Of a DNA stretch of 64,000 nt, positions 8,964-17,440 are shown one piece after another. This stretch comes from Thalassovita sp. (lineage in GTDB: Bacteria > Pseudomonadota > Alphaproteobacteria > Rhodobacterales > Rhodobacteraceae), in contig NZ_OY829290.1 in NCBI RefSeq assembly GCF_963691685.1, positions 4,542,832-4,606,831 on the forward strand, given 5' to 3'. A program made the translations under genes and the position numbers. Positions within the stretch are counted from its first letter, which is position 1. Each line of letters starts with the position of its first letter. The notes beneath the pieces are model-generated. The model worked only from the letters and a program-made list of their open reading frames with translations, was not told the origin of the DNA and searched no databases.

Positions 8964-8993
8964 AAAGGCGGTGGAATTATCCACCGCCTTTTT
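8964..8993. terminator. Bidirectional intrinsic terminator
   Basis: A perfect 12-bp stem AAAGGCGGTGGA / TCCACCGCCTTT with a 4-base loop, followed by further T on the plus strand and led by A/T on the other. It separates the small peptide gene from hemH, which converges on it. Confidence 0.85.
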
Positions 8994-9024
8994 CATGTCT
9001 ACTGCCTTGTGACGGGGTTGCAGT

Positions 9025-10101
9025 TTAACCCTTTGGGTCGATCCAGCCCTTCAGGTTGTCTTCGACGATTTGTGCCAGGGCGTCCATATGGTCATCACGA
9101 TCATTGAGGCAGGGGATGTAGGTGAAATGTTCCCCACCGGCCTCTTCGAAGCTTTCTTTGATCTCTTCATTGATCTCTTCCAGCGTTTCGATGCAATCGG
9201 CTGAGAAGGCTGGCGCCACCACGGCGATGTGTTTTTTGCCCTCTTCCTTGGCCAGACGCGCCACCTCTTCCACGGTGTAGGGGCGCAGCCATTCTTCGCG
9301 GCCAAAGACCGACTGGAAGGTGGTTTTGATCTGCGTGTCATCCCAGCCCAGACGCTCTTTCAGCAGACGGGTCTGTTTCTGACACTTGCAGTGATAGGGA
9401 TCGCCCTGCATCAGATAGCGTTTTGGCATGCCGTGATAGGACACCACCAGCATTTCCGGCTTGCTCTCCGCGGCGGCATAGGCCTCCTCGATGGAGGTTG
9501 CCAGCGCTTCAATATAGGCGGTGTTGTCAAAATATTCCGGCACGGTGCGGGCAGCGGGCTGGTAGGTTTCTTTCATCAGAGCGCGGAAGAACTGATCGTT
9601 TGCCGTGGCCATCGTGGCGCCCGCATATTGCGGGTAGAGCGGGAAGAACAGGATCTTGGTGCAGCCCGCGGCCACCATTTCACGCACCTTGGAGTCGGTC
9701 GACGGGTTGCCGTAGCGCATGCAGAAATCGACCATGACACTGTCGCCATAACGGTCATACATCCGTTGCGCCATCGCTGCGGTCTGATCCTTGGTGATGG
9801 TCAGCAGCGGGCTTTCGTCGGCCTCTTCGTTCCAGATGGACCGATAGGCTTCGCCCGACGAAAACGGTCGTTTGGTCAGAATGATCAGCTGCAACAGCGG
9901 CTGCCATTTCCAGGACGGCAGATCGATTACGCGTTTGTCCGACAGGAACTCATTCAGGTAGCGGCGCATCGACCAGTAGTCGGTGTTATCTGGGGTGCCC
10001 AGATTGGCCAGCAATACGCCGATTTTCGGTGCCGGAACCTTGGGGTGGTCCTGATCGGCATGTTCCGGTTTGGTGGCTATGGTCTGAGCGTCCAGCATCA
10101 T
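9025..10101 (-). CDS. hemH: Ferrochelatase
   Basis: 358 residues. Inserts Fe2+ into protoporphyrin IX, the last step of haem synthesis, at the cytoplasmic face of the membrane. Recognised by the N-terminal GVLLANLGTPD, the central CMRYGNPS and FFPLYPQYAGATMA strands, the catalytic-histidine motif VVSYHGMPKRY and the C-terminal APAFSADCIETLEEI with its glutamates. Two ATGs stand together at the start; AAGGA lies 5-8 bases upstream. The length fits proteobacterial ferrochelatases. It is a single gene, bounded by a terminator on its 3' side. Confidence 0.95.
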   Translation of the reverse strand: MMLDAQTIATKPEHADQDHPKVPAPKIGVLLANLGTPDNTDYWSMRRYLNEFLSDKRVIDLPSWKWQPLLQLIILTKRPFSSGEAYRSIWNEEADESPLLTITKDQTAAMAQRMYDRYGDSVMVDFCMRYGNPSTDSKVREMVAAGCTKILFFPLYPQYAGATMATANDQFFRALMKETYQPAARTVPEYFDNTAYIEALATSIEEAYAAAESKPEMLVVSYHGMPKRYLMQGDPYHCKCQKQTRLLKERLGWDDTQIKTTFQSVFGREEWLRPYTVEEVARLAKEEGKKHIAVVAPAFSADCIETLEEINEEIKESFEEAGGEHFTYIPCLNDRDDHMDALAQIVEDNLKGWIDPKG

Positions 10102-10171
10102 CGCGTCCTTCGTCTTCTACCTTGTCGCCAGTGTGGCGTTCGATAGGGACATAAACGCTTCGCGCCACAGG

Positions 10172-11029
10172 TCAATCCGGCAGCTTGGTTTCCTGCGTTC
10201 CTAATGCTTCGGCAAGACGCTGTGTCGCAGATCCGGGGCGCAAAGGTTGCGGTTGGCTGTCATCCGGGGCCCAACCGGTGAGGAAGACCAACTCATAGGT
10301 GGCGTGAATGCGGCCATCCCCGTCGGCATGGTGATCCTGATAAATCTCGGCGGCGCGGCGCAACACGGCAGGTTTGGTCGGATGACGCAACCGGGCCTGC
10401 AGAGCATTGGCCTCGCCCATCGCCCTGAGATCGCGCATCAGGTGAAAGGCGGTTTGGTAGCTGACATCCAGCGCCAGATTGTCGGCCACAGGCAGGGCCA
10501 GACCGGCCCGTTGCAACAGTGCGCCCAGATCCCGGATCTCCGCCATCGGTACCACGCGGGGTGACAGGCCACCGGAGACAGCAACTTCAGCCTCAGCCAG
10601 GGCGGCGCGCAATTCGGCCAGGGTTTGGCCACCAAAGCCAACCCCCAGGAAGAACCCATCAGGGCGCAACGCGCGACGGCATTGGATCAACTGACCCACC
10701 GGATCATTGGCCCAATGCAGCGCCATGGCATGGATAACCAGATCATAGGCGCCGACCTCCAGATCCAAGACCTCATCGTCGCTGACAACCCGCGCCTCGG
10801 GGAAGGCCGCCTGCCAGAGCGCGGGAAATCCAGTGACCACGGCGCAATTCGTAAACGTTCTGTTAACCATTTGCAGGCGATGCTGGACCTCTTCGATCGC
10901 GGCCTCCTGCAAGAACAGCGCAGGGGCATCGGCCTTTAGGGCACGGGCGCGGTTGCGGGTCAGTGCGGCGCGGTCTGTCAGGCGCGGCGCCTCATTGGCC
11001 GAAGGGTGTGGCATCTGGAAATCACTCAT
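10172..11029 (-). CDS. SAM-dependent methyltransferase, BioC/NDUFAF5-like
   Basis: 285 residues if started at the ATG at 11029. The N-terminal LTDRAALTRNRARAL is the arginine-rich opening of the NDUFAF5-like branch; a degenerate Rossmann methyltransferase core follows (YDLVIHAMALHWANDP, then RRALRPDGFFLGVGFGG). In mitochondria NDUFAF5 acts in complex I assembly; in bacteria the role is unsettled, so no substrate is proposed. It diverges from the ComF gene with only 14 bases between start codons; a second ATG at 11014 would widen that to 29. Downstream starts cannot be excluded. Confidence 0.75.
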   Translation of the reverse strand: MSDFQMPHPSANEAPRLTDRAALTRNRARALKADAPALFLQEAAIEEVQHRLQMVNRTFTNCAVVTGFPALWQAAFPEARVVSDDEVLDLEVGAYDLVIHAMALHWANDPVGQLIQCRRALRPDGFFLGVGFGGQTLAELRAALAEAEVAVSGGLSPRVVPMAEIRDLGALLQRAGLALPVADNLALDVSYQTAFHLMRDLRAMGEANALQARLRHPTKPAVLRRAAEIYQDHHADGDGRIHATYELVFLTGWAPDDSQPQPLRPGSATQRLAEALGTQETKLPD

Positions 11030-11043
11030 GGGGCGTAGATAGA

Positions 11044-11790
11044 ATGGCTTGGCCCACAATTCAAACAGCGCTGCGGGTGATTTACCCGCCCCGGTGTCTT
11101 GGCTGCGGCAGTCTGGTGGAAACGGAGGCCGGCCTGTGCCCGTCCTGCTGGCGGGAGGTGCAATTCATCGGTGGGCTGGTCTGCGACCAATGCGGTCTGC
11201 CACTGCCGGGCGAATCGGATCAGGATGAGCGGTGCGATGATTGCCTGCGGCTGGAACGGCCCTGGCAGCGGGGGCGCGCTGCGTTGCTTTACGAAGGGCA
11301 GGGGCGGCAGCTGGTCATGGCACTAAAGCATGGTGATCGTCAGGACATCGCGCCAATTGCGGCCCGATGGATGGCGCAGGTTGCGGTGCCAGTGCTGCTG
11401 CCCGAAACGCTGATCACCCCGGTGCCGCTGCATTGGACGCGGATGCTCAAACGGCGTTTCAATCAGGCGGCGCTGCTGGCGGAGGCCTTGGCGCAGTACA
11501 CCGGACATGCCTATTGCCCCGATCTGGTGCAGCGGATGCGTGCCACGCAATCGACCAAGGGGCAGGGGCGTGAGGCGCGGTTTGCTGAGATGCAGGGCGC
11601 CTTTCGCATTCATCCCCGCAGGCGGCACCGGCTGATTGGCCGGCCGGTCTGTCTGGTGGATGATGTGATGACCAGCGGGGCGACCCTGGCCGCGGTGTCC
11701 GAGGCCTGTCTTGCAGCGGGTGCATCTCACCTATCCGTTCTGTTACTGGCGCGGGCGCAAAAATCTCCCTACATATCGGGAAACGCCTGA
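11044..11790 (+). CDS. ComF-family phosphoribosyltransferase-like protein
   Basis: 248 residues. Eight cysteines in four C-x2-C pairs (18/21, 32/35, 47/50, 64/67) form the N-terminal zinc-binding part. The C-terminal half is a type I PRTase fold with the PRPP loop VDDVMTSGAT at 205-214. ComF proteins assist DNA uptake in competent bacteria, but in most proteobacteria, as probably here, the true role is unknown. No other competence gene is nearby. It is followed by glutaredoxin, nitrilase and MarR genes in the same direction, with the gaps shrinking to overlap. Confidence 0.88.
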   Translation: MAWPTIQTALRVIYPPRCLGCGSLVETEAGLCPSCWREVQFIGGLVCDQCGLPLPGESDQDERCDDCLRLERPWQRGRAALLYEGQGRQLVMALKHGDRQDIAPIAARWMAQVAVPVLLPETLITPVPLHWTRMLKRRFNQAALLAEALAQYTGHAYCPDLVQRMRATQSTKGQGREARFAEMQGAFRIHPRRRHRLIGRPVCLVDDVMTSGATLAAVSEACLAAGASHLSVLLLARAQKSPYISGNA

Positions 11791-11840
11791 GAACATGCCT
11801 GAGAACAGGACTGAGCAGGCCCGATTGTAGGAAATGCCAG

Positions 11841-12098
11841 ATGCCGAACGTAGAAATCTACTCCTCCCCGCTTTGTGGGTTTTGCCACGCCGCCAAACGC
11901 CTGCTGCAGGAAAAGGGTGTCGAGTTCACCGAATATAACGTGCTGACCGATCCGGCGTTGAAGCCGAAAATGATTGAGCGCGCCAATGGCGGCCGCACCG
12001 TGCCGCAGATCTTTATCGATGATGTACATGTGGGTGGTTGCGATGACCTTTATGCGTTGGAAAGCGCGGGCAAGCTTGACCCGATGCTGGCGGCCTGA
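11841..12098 (+). CDS. grxC: Glutaredoxin 3
   Basis: 85 residues. A small thiol-disulfide oxidoreductase reduced by glutathione. The active site is C-G-F-C (Cys12, Cys15) instead of the classical C-P-Y-C; the dithiol is retained. TVPQIFID (cis-proline loop) and GGCDDL (glutathione-binding turn) are intact, and the length is typical for GrxC. The stop is 3 bases before the nitrilase-family start, and that enzyme type acts on deaminated glutathione, so a shared thiol-metabolism theme is plausible but inferred. Confidence 0.93.
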   Translation: MPNVEIYSSPLCGFCHAAKRLLQEKGVEFTEYNVLTDPALKPKMIERANGGRTVPQIFIDDVHVGGCDDLYALESAGKLDPMLAA

Positions 12099-12101
12099 GG
12101 C

Positions 12102-12938
12102 ATGATCACCAAGACCGCGCTTGTGCAGCTCAACGCCTCGGATGATCCGGCAGCAAACCTGCCGGTCACCCAAGGCTTCATCCGTGAGGCGGCGCTGGGC
12201 GGCGCGCAGTTTGTGCTGACGCCGGAGGTGACGAATTGCCTGTCCTCCTCACGTCGTCATCAGCAAGCGGTGCTGCAGCATCAGGATGAGGATCAGACCC
12301 TTAAGGGCCTGCGCGAAACCGCGGCTGAGCAGGGTATCTGGCTGTTGATCGGCTCCCTTGCGCTGAAAACGCAGGATGCGGATGGCCGGTTTGCCAATCG
12401 TTCTTTCCTGATCGCGCCGGATGGCAGCATCAAAGCCTGGTATGACAAGATCCACATGTTCGATGTGCAGGTCAGCCCAACCGAGACCTACCGCGAATCT
12501 GATGGCTATCGCCCGGGCAGCCGTGCGGTGACCGCTGAGGTGCCTTTTGGTATGCTGGGCATGACCATCTGCTATGATGTGCGCTTCCCCTATCTGCATC
12601 GCACTCTCACCGATCACGGTGCCACCATCCTGACCGCCCCGGCGGCGTTCAGCCCGGTCACCGGACAGGCCCATTGGGAACCGCTGTTGCGCGCCCGGGC
12701 GATTGAAAACACCGCCTATGTTCTGGCCCCTGCGCAATGCGGCAGCCATGACAGTCACAACGGCAAGGTGCGGAAAACCCACGGACATTCCATTGCGATC
12801 AACCCCTGGGGCGAAGTTCTGGCTGAGGCGGGCGATGAGCCTTGCGTCACCTTCGTGGATCTTGATACCAGTGCTGTCGAAGAGGCGCGGCAGAAGGTTC
12901 CGTCCCTCACCCACACGCGAGAGTTCGAATCCCCGTGA
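12102..12938 (+). CDS. Carbon-nitrogen hydrolase, Nit1/Nit2-like (probable deaminated-glutathione amidase)
   Basis: 278 residues of the nitrilase superfamily. The Glu-Lys-Cys triad is visible as Glu42 (TPEVTN), Lys116 (YDKIHMFDV) and Cys157 (TICYDVRFP). The DKIHMFDV and CYDVRFPYLHR motifs are those of the Nit1/Nit2 branch, whose members clear deaminated glutathione or omega-amides. Specificity within the branch is not certain. It follows grxC by 3 bases and its stop overlaps the GTG start of the MarR gene, so the set is translated as one unit. Confidence 0.85.
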   Translation: MITKTALVQLNASDDPAANLPVTQGFIREAALGGAQFVLTPEVTNCLSSSRRHQQAVLQHQDEDQTLKGLRETAAEQGIWLLIGSLALKTQDADGRFANRSFLIAPDGSIKAWYDKIHMFDVQVSPTETYRESDGYRPGSRAVTAEVPFGMLGMTICYDVRFPYLHRTLTDHGATILTAPAAFSPVTGQAHWEPLLRARAIENTAYVLAPAQCGSHDSHNGKVRKTHGHSIAINPWGEVLAEAGDEPCVTFVDLDTSAVEEARQKVPSLTHTREFESP

Positions 12939-13375
12939 GCAGCGATCCATACCCTTTGGCCATTGCGCTGTTCAGCGAATTGCTGACGGCGGATCAGCTG
13001 GTGCGCAACCGGCTGTCCAAAGTGCTGCCCAAGGGCATGGAAATCTCGCATTTTTCGGTGCTGAACCAGCTGGCCCGGGCTGGCGATGAACGCACCCCGG
13101 CGCAGCTGGCCAAAAGCTTCCATGTGACGCGCGGTGCGATGACCAACACGCTCAGCAAGCTGGAATGGGCGGGCTATGTTCACATTCGTCCCGACTGGGA
13201 TGATGCCCGGCGCAAGATGGTGGCGATCAGCCCGGCCGGACGGCAGGCGCGGGATGCGGCCCTTGCGGCGATTTCCCCGATGATTAGCGAATTGGTCAGC
13301 GAGCTGGGCGAAGATAAGGTGCGGGCGGTGCTGCCGATCCTGCGCGAATTGCGCCTGAAGCTGGAAGACGACTGA
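12935..13375 (+). CDS. MarR-family transcriptional regulator
   Basis: 146 residues with the MarR winged helix-turn-helix: recognition region TPAQLAKSFHVTRGAMTNTLSKLEWAG split at residues 53-79, then the wing DWDDARRKMVAISPAG. The start is GTG at 12935 in a GTGA overlap with the preceding amidase stop. It may respond to a small phenolic or an oxidant, as many MarR proteins do, and may control the operon in which it is last; neither is shown by the sequence. Three bases separate its stop from that of the convergent receiver gene. Confidence 0.85.
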   Translation: MSSDPYPLAIALFSELLTADQLVRNRLSKVLPKGMEISHFSVLNQLARAGDERTPAQLAKSFHVTRGAMTNTLSKLEWAGYVHIRPDWDDARRKMVAISPAGRQARDAALAAISPMISELVSELGEDKVRAVLPILRELRLKLEDD

Positions 13376-13378
13376 CCT

Positions 13379-13810
13379 TCACAGGCTGGGCTGCGCGGCC
13401 CGGGTTTGATGCATCCGATTGTTCAATTGGGCTTGCAGCATAGCGCTTTGCAAACTGTCGCGCCGCAGCGGCGTGCGCAGTTTCACATCGCAGAGGTCCA
13501 GCGCCTCCAGACCAAAAATGTCGTGTGACTGCTGGGTGCAAATCACGATCACCGGCAGGTTTGGGATCAGATGGCGCATATTGCGCAGCGTTTCCAGCAC
13601 CGTGTCCCGGTCCAGAAGGTCATCCAGAAAAACGATCAGTGCGGTCCATTGAGTGGCGGTCTGAACCAAGGTGGTGATGGCGGCGTCAAAATCTGAGGTG
13701 CCAGCCACCTCCAGATTGATCGCTTCCAGATGTTCAGCCAAGGCGCGGCGCTGCACGTGGCAGGCGCTAACCAATAAAACCGGGAGGCTTGAGGCGGTGT
13801 CAGTAGGCAT
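13379..13810 (-). CDS. Degenerate stand-alone receiver (CheY-like) protein
   Basis: 143 residues with the outline of a response-regulator receiver: beta strand VLLVS (11-15), a central IVFLDDL strand with Asp63 at the phospho-acceptor place, VIVICT with Thr92, and a late VKLRTPL strand with Lys110 or the following Pro at the lysine-proline position. The acidic pair that binds Mg2+ after the first strand is replaced by Ser15-Ala16, so normal phosphorylation is doubtful. No output domain and no kinase gene is adjacent. It is called a pseudo-receiver by inference from the missing residues. Confidence 0.6.
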   Translation of the reverse strand: MPTDTASSLPVLLVSACHVQRRALAEHLEAINLEVAGTSDFDAAITTLVQTATQWTALIVFLDDLLDRDTVLETLRNMRHLIPNLPVIVICTQQSHDIFGLEALDLCDVKLRTPLRRDSLQSAMLQAQLNNRMHQTRAAQPSL

Positions 13811-13930
13811 GGCAATCGTCCAATCTCAATTCGCAAAACTCAGTAAAAGTCTTGAAGAGATCAGGCTTTAGCTCAACATCGCAGGAGTGCAGTTACACTG
13901 AACTCTCGTATAGGCATGTTGTGGCCGCGG

Positions 13931-14233
13931 CTACTTTAGCACATCCGCCAGATTGCGCCCAACAAACTCGGTGATGGTGACCTGCACAATCCCCGCTTTG
14001 CTGAAAGGATCATCAGCCACCAGGGCCTCAACCGCACTGCGTGAGGCGCCTTGGGCAATGATGACCCCACCGGTGCGCGGCACCTTGGCGCCTGAGGCCA
14101 GAAACAGACCATCCTCATACCCCTTGGCGACAAACGCCATATGCGCGTCCAGATGCGGTGCTACGGCCTCCATCTCAACGGTGTATTCAATGTCGATCAC
14201 AAACAGGGTGTGGCCTTCAGGGATAAAACCCAT
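13931..14233 (-). CDS. YciI-like (YCII domain) protein
   Basis: 100 residues with the YCII ferredoxin-like fold: FVIDIEYTVEMEAVAPHLDAH contains the conserved His region (split here at about residues 11-31), followed by GLFLASGAKVPRTGGVIIA and DDPFSKAGIV, the family's DPF motif. Such proteins are small cytoplasmic dimers, some with dehalogenase- or hydrolase-like activity, mostly uncharacterised. It lies 42 bp after ubiG on the same strand and may be co-transcribed. Confidence 0.85.
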   Translation of the reverse strand: MGFIPEGHTLFVIDIEYTVEMEAVAPHLDAHMAFVAKGYEDGLFLASGAKVPRTGGVIIAQGASRSAVEALVADDPFSKAGIVQVTITEFVGRNLADVLK

Positions 14234-14275
14234 TTCACTTGCCTTTCAATGTTCCAAAAATACTCAATGCTGTGT

Positions 14276-15019
14276 TTATGGCTTCACGCTGGCGGTGACA
14301 TAGTTCACCGACAGATCGCGGTCTGAGATTTTCCACTGCCAGCTTACGGGGTTGAACACAAACCCCTTGCGATCCACGGCGTCGAGACCCGCGTTCTGGA
14401 TCAGGTTGACCAGCTCATCCGGGGTGATGAACTTGTGCCATTCATGGGTGCCTTTGGGCAGCCAGCGCATGATGTATTCAGCGCCGACAATCGCCATGGC
14501 AAAGCTTTTGGGATTGCGGTTGATGGTGGAGCAGACCATCAGCCCACCGGGTTTCAGCAGCTGCTGGCAGGCGGTCAGATAGGCCTGCGGATCGGCGACG
14601 TGTTCCACCACTTCCATGTTCAACACAACGTCAAACTGTTCGCCGGCTTCCGCCAGCGCCTCGGCGGTCACGTTGCGATAATCAATCTCCAGCCCCGATT
14701 GTTCGGCGTGGACCTGGGCCACGGGAATGTTGCCCGCGGCCGCATCTGCGCCCACCACGGTGGCGCCCAGTCGGGCCATCGGTTCGCTCAGCAATCCGCC
14801 ACCACAGCCAATGTCCAATAGGCGCAGCCCTTCAAAGGGGCGATCGGTGCTGAGGTCGCGGTTAAACTCACCCGCGATCTGGCGGGTGATGTAGTCCAAC
14901 CGGCAGGGGTTCATCAGGTGCAGCGGCTTGAACTTGCCTTTGGGATCCCACCATTCTGCTGCCATGGCTTCGAATTTGGCGACTTCTGACGGGTCAACGG
15001 TGGTCTGAGCGGTTTGCAT
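14276..15019 (-). CDS. ubiG: Ubiquinone biosynthesis O-methyltransferase
   Basis: 247 residues. Performs both O-methylations of the ubiquinone head group using SAM. Diagnostic segments are FEAMAAEWWDPKGKFKPLH near the N-terminus, LDIGCGGGLLSEPMARLGA (SAM motif I), VVLNMEVVEHV, and GTHEWHKFITPDEL. The ATG at 15019 is preferred because GGAGAG lies 6 bases upstream of it, whereas the earlier in-frame ATG at 15031 overlaps that ribosome site. It is divergent from the proline iminopeptidase gene with 49 bp between. Confidence 0.95.
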   Translation of the reverse strand: MQTAQTTVDPSEVAKFEAMAAEWWDPKGKFKPLHLMNPCRLDYITRQIAGEFNRDLSTDRPFEGLRLLDIGCGGGLLSEPMARLGATVVGADAAAGNIPVAQVHAEQSGLEIDYRNVTAEALAEAGEQFDVVLNMEVVEHVADPQAYLTACQQLLKPGGLMVCSTINRNPKSFAMAIVGAEYIMRWLPKGTHEWHKFITPDELVNLIQNAGLDAVDRKGFVFNPVSWQWKISDRDLSVNYVTASVKP

Positions 15020-15068
15020 TCTGCTCTCCATATGCTCTTTTAGGTCTGCGCCACTATATAGGACGGTT

Positions 15069-16052
15069 ATGGACAGATTCTCGGGCCAAAAAAGCGCAGT
15101 ACATTACCTGCATCCGCCGATTGATCCTTTCGATCAGCGTATGCTGGACGTGGGCGATGGTCACAAGGTTTATCTGGAACAATCCGGCAATCCGCAAGGG
15201 GTGCCGGTGGTGGTCCTGCATGGGGGGCCCGGTGGTGGCTGCAGCCCGGCGATGCGGCGCTATTTTGATCCGCGCTATTACCGAATCATCCTGTTTGATC
15301 AGCGCGGCTGTGGCCGGTCGCGCCCGCATGCCTCGGTTGAGAATAACACCACCTGGCATCTGGTGGCGGATATTGAGTTGATCCGCGAAACGCTTGAGAT
15401 CGACGAATGGTTCGTGTTCGGCGGCAGCTGGGGGGCAACCCTGGCGCTGATCTACGCCCAGAGCCATCCGGAGGCGGTCAAAGGGCTGATCCTGCGCGGT
15501 GTCTTTCTGGCGACGCAGAGTGAGCTGGATTGGTTCTATGGCGGCGGCGCCGGCAAGTTCTGGCCTGAAACCTGGGCGCGGTTTGCCGATCTGATCCCGG
15601 CGGAGGAACAGGGCGATTATATCGCCGCCTATCACAAACGGCTGTTTGGTCCCGATCTGCAGGTGCAGACCAAATACGCCAAGGCCTGGGCGGAATGGGA
15701 AAATGCCTTGGCCTCGGTCTATTCTAACGGCTACGGCGGCGACAGCCCGGGGGAATATGCCCGTGCCTTTGCCCGGCTGGAAAACCACTACTTTCGCCAT
15801 GGCGCCTTCCTGGAGGAAGACGGCCAGATCTTGCGGGATCTGCCCAAGATCGCCCATATCCCCGCGGTGATTGTGCAGGGGCGCTATGACATGATCTGCC
15901 CGCCCGAGGCCGCTTGGAAACTGGCGCGCGGCTGGCCAAATGCGGATCTGCGGATGATCCGCAACGCTGGGCATGCGCTTAGCGAGCCGGGCATCAGCGC
16001 TGAATTGGTCCGCGCGATGGATCAGATCGCCGAAGAGGGCGGGCTGGACTAA
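15069..16052 (+). CDS. pip: Proline iminopeptidase
   Basis: 327 residues of the alpha/beta-hydrolase S33 family. Cleaves N-terminal proline from peptides in the cytoplasm. The oxyanion motif HGGPGGG, nucleophile elbow GGSWGAT with Ser120, Asp274 (GRYDMICPP) and His302 (AGHALSEPG) form the triad. DQRGCGRSRPHA and NNTTWHLVADIE are characteristic of this subgroup. The length matches proteobacterial Pip. No operon partner is seen; the CDGSH gene starts 87 bp further on. Confidence 0.93.
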   Translation: MDRFSGQKSAVHYLHPPIDPFDQRMLDVGDGHKVYLEQSGNPQGVPVVVLHGGPGGGCSPAMRRYFDPRYYRIILFDQRGCGRSRPHASVENNTTWHLVADIELIRETLEIDEWFVFGGSWGATLALIYAQSHPEAVKGLILRGVFLATQSELDWFYGGGAGKFWPETWARFADLIPAEEQGDYIAAYHKRLFGPDLQVQTKYAKAWAEWENALASVYSNGYGGDSPGEYARAFARLENHYFRHGAFLEEDGQILRDLPKIAHIPAVIVQGRYDMICPPEAAWKLARGWPNADLRMIRNAGHALSEPGISAELVRAMDQIAEEGGLD

Positions 16053-16139
16053 GCCGGCCTTCCGATCCCTTAATTACTGGTTTCCTTGTGCATCTGCGCT
16101 AGGCTCTCTGGTGTCGAGACGCCAGCGAGAGGAGCCAGC

Positions 16140-16763
16140 ATGAGCGACAAACCCAGCGTAGAAACCCGCCCGAACGGCCCCTTGGTGGTCAAAGGGGTGT
16201 CCCGTATGACCGGCCCGGACGGCGCGGAGGTTGAGGTCAAAGAGGTCATGGCGCTGTGCCGCTGTGGCCAGTCGAAATCAAAACCCTTTTGTGATGGCTC
16301 ACATGTGGCGGCCGGATTTGACGATGGGGTCGGTAAACCCTCGGGCCGGGATCGGTTGATTGCTTATGAGGGGGCCGAGGCTACGGTGACCTATAATCCG
16401 ATGCTGTGTTCCCATGCGGCGGAATGCGGGCGTCTGGCCAGTCACATTTTCAATCCGGCGCAGAAACCCTGGGTGCAGCCCGACAAGGGCACGGTGGATG
16501 AGGTGCGCGCGGTTGTTGCCGCCTGCCCATCGGGGGCCCTTGCGCTGGGCAGCGCTGAGGCGCGTGAACATCTGATCGCTGAGGTCGCACAGGTGGCGAT
16601 TGAGAAAAACGGCCCCTATTGGGTGCATGATGTCACCGCCCCCGCACCGCCGCAGGGTGAGGGGATGAGCGCCGATAAATACGTGCTTTGCCGCTGCGGT
16701 CAGTCCGGCAACAAACCCTATTGCGATGGCTCCCATCGGGATCTGAAATGGCGTGACGACTGA
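16140..16763 (+). CDS. CDGSH iron-sulfur protein with two CDGSH motifs and a central divergent 4Fe-4S domain
   Basis: 207 residues. The first CDGSH site is Cys40, Cys42, Cys51, His55; the second is Cys184, Cys186, Cys195, His199. Each 3-Cys/1-His set holds a 2Fe-2S cluster. Between them, CSHAAECGRLASHIF and VAACPSGAL match the divergent mono-cluster 4Fe-4S domain (Fer4_19 type). Up to three clusters in one chain point to electron transfer or redox sensing; partners are unknown. The ATG at 16140 has GAGAGGAG upstream. The last 46 bases overlap the 3' end of the convergent membrane-protein gene. Confidence 0.85.
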   Translation: MSDKPSVETRPNGPLVVKGVSRMTGPDGAEVEVKEVMALCRCGQSKSKPFCDGSHVAAGFDDGVGKPSGRDRLIAYEGAEATVTYNPMLCSHAAECGRLASHIFNPAQKPWVQPDKGTVDEVRAVVAACPSGALALGSAEAREHLIAEVAQVAIEKNGPYWVHDVTAPAPPQGEGMSADKYVLCRCGQSGNKPYCDGSHRDLKWRDD

Positions 16764-17440
16764 TCTGCGCGACTGGTCTGCAAGGTGGCCATATCGCAGT
16801 GATCTTTGACCAGCCAGCTGAGGCCAAAGGCCCAGATCCCCATCGCTTCAATCCAGAACACCAGATTGTGGCGCAGCACGAACTGTTGCGCGGCCTCTGG
16901 GCCGACCAGTTTGGTGACGGAGGCCAGTGTTGCCAGAACACCGCCGCAAAGGATCAGCCAGCCGCAGCCGCGAAACAGCAGGCTGGCCCAGGCCGGTGCG
17001 CCGATGGGGAACCGGATCAAGCACAGGTAGGCCAGACCGGCCAGAAACAGGATGGCCGACAGGTAATGCCCCATCGCTGCGGGTTTTACCCCGATTAGCG
17101 TGCGGGTCAGGCTGTGGGTGCCGGCGCCGCTTTCGTTGGGAAACAAGGCGACACCCAGCGCGGCCACCCCGGCCACCGGCACCAGCGCACTGTCCGCTGA
17201 GGAGGCCAGCCGTAGCGGGTGCACCTGAGTGCACAGAACGATGCCCGTCGCAAACAGCGCCCCCACCAAAAGGTCGCGCAGGGCGGAATGATAGTAATCA
17301 CTGACCGAGGGCAGCACCCCCACATCTGACATGATCCCCCCGAAGACCAGCAGCATCGGCAGCGCCAGACCCAGATAGCCCAGGGTTTGGCGGCAGCGAT
17401 GATGGGCCTGCAGCAGTTCCAGTGTCAGATCATTGGGCAC
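16718..17440 (-). CDS. Multi-pass membrane protein, paralogue 1 of a tandem pair
   Basis: 240 residues with about six hydrophobic helices. Conserved polar spots shared with the neighbouring paralogue are PSVSDYYHS (after helix 1), LFPNE, and MGHYLSA, placed where they could line one membrane face. The start is GTG at 17440 with GGAGGA 5 bases upstream. The soluble tail (about the last 25 residues) is not shared with the paralogue and is coded within the 3' end of the convergent CDGSH gene. The family is not recognised; the pattern of Asp, His and Glu near helices could suit a membrane enzyme, but that is speculation. Confidence 0.7.
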   Translation of the reverse strand: MPNDLTLELLQAHHRCRQTLGYLGLALPMLLVFGGIMSDVGVLPSVSDYYHSALRDLLVGALFATGIVLCTQVHPLRLASSADSALVPVAGVAALGVALFPNESGAGTHSLTRTLIGVKPAAMGHYLSAILFLAGLAYLCLIRFPIGAPAWASLLFRGCGWLILCGGVLATLASVTKLVGPEAAQQFVLRHNLVFWIEAMGIWAFGLSWLVKDHCDMATLQTSRADQSSRHFRSRWEPSQ

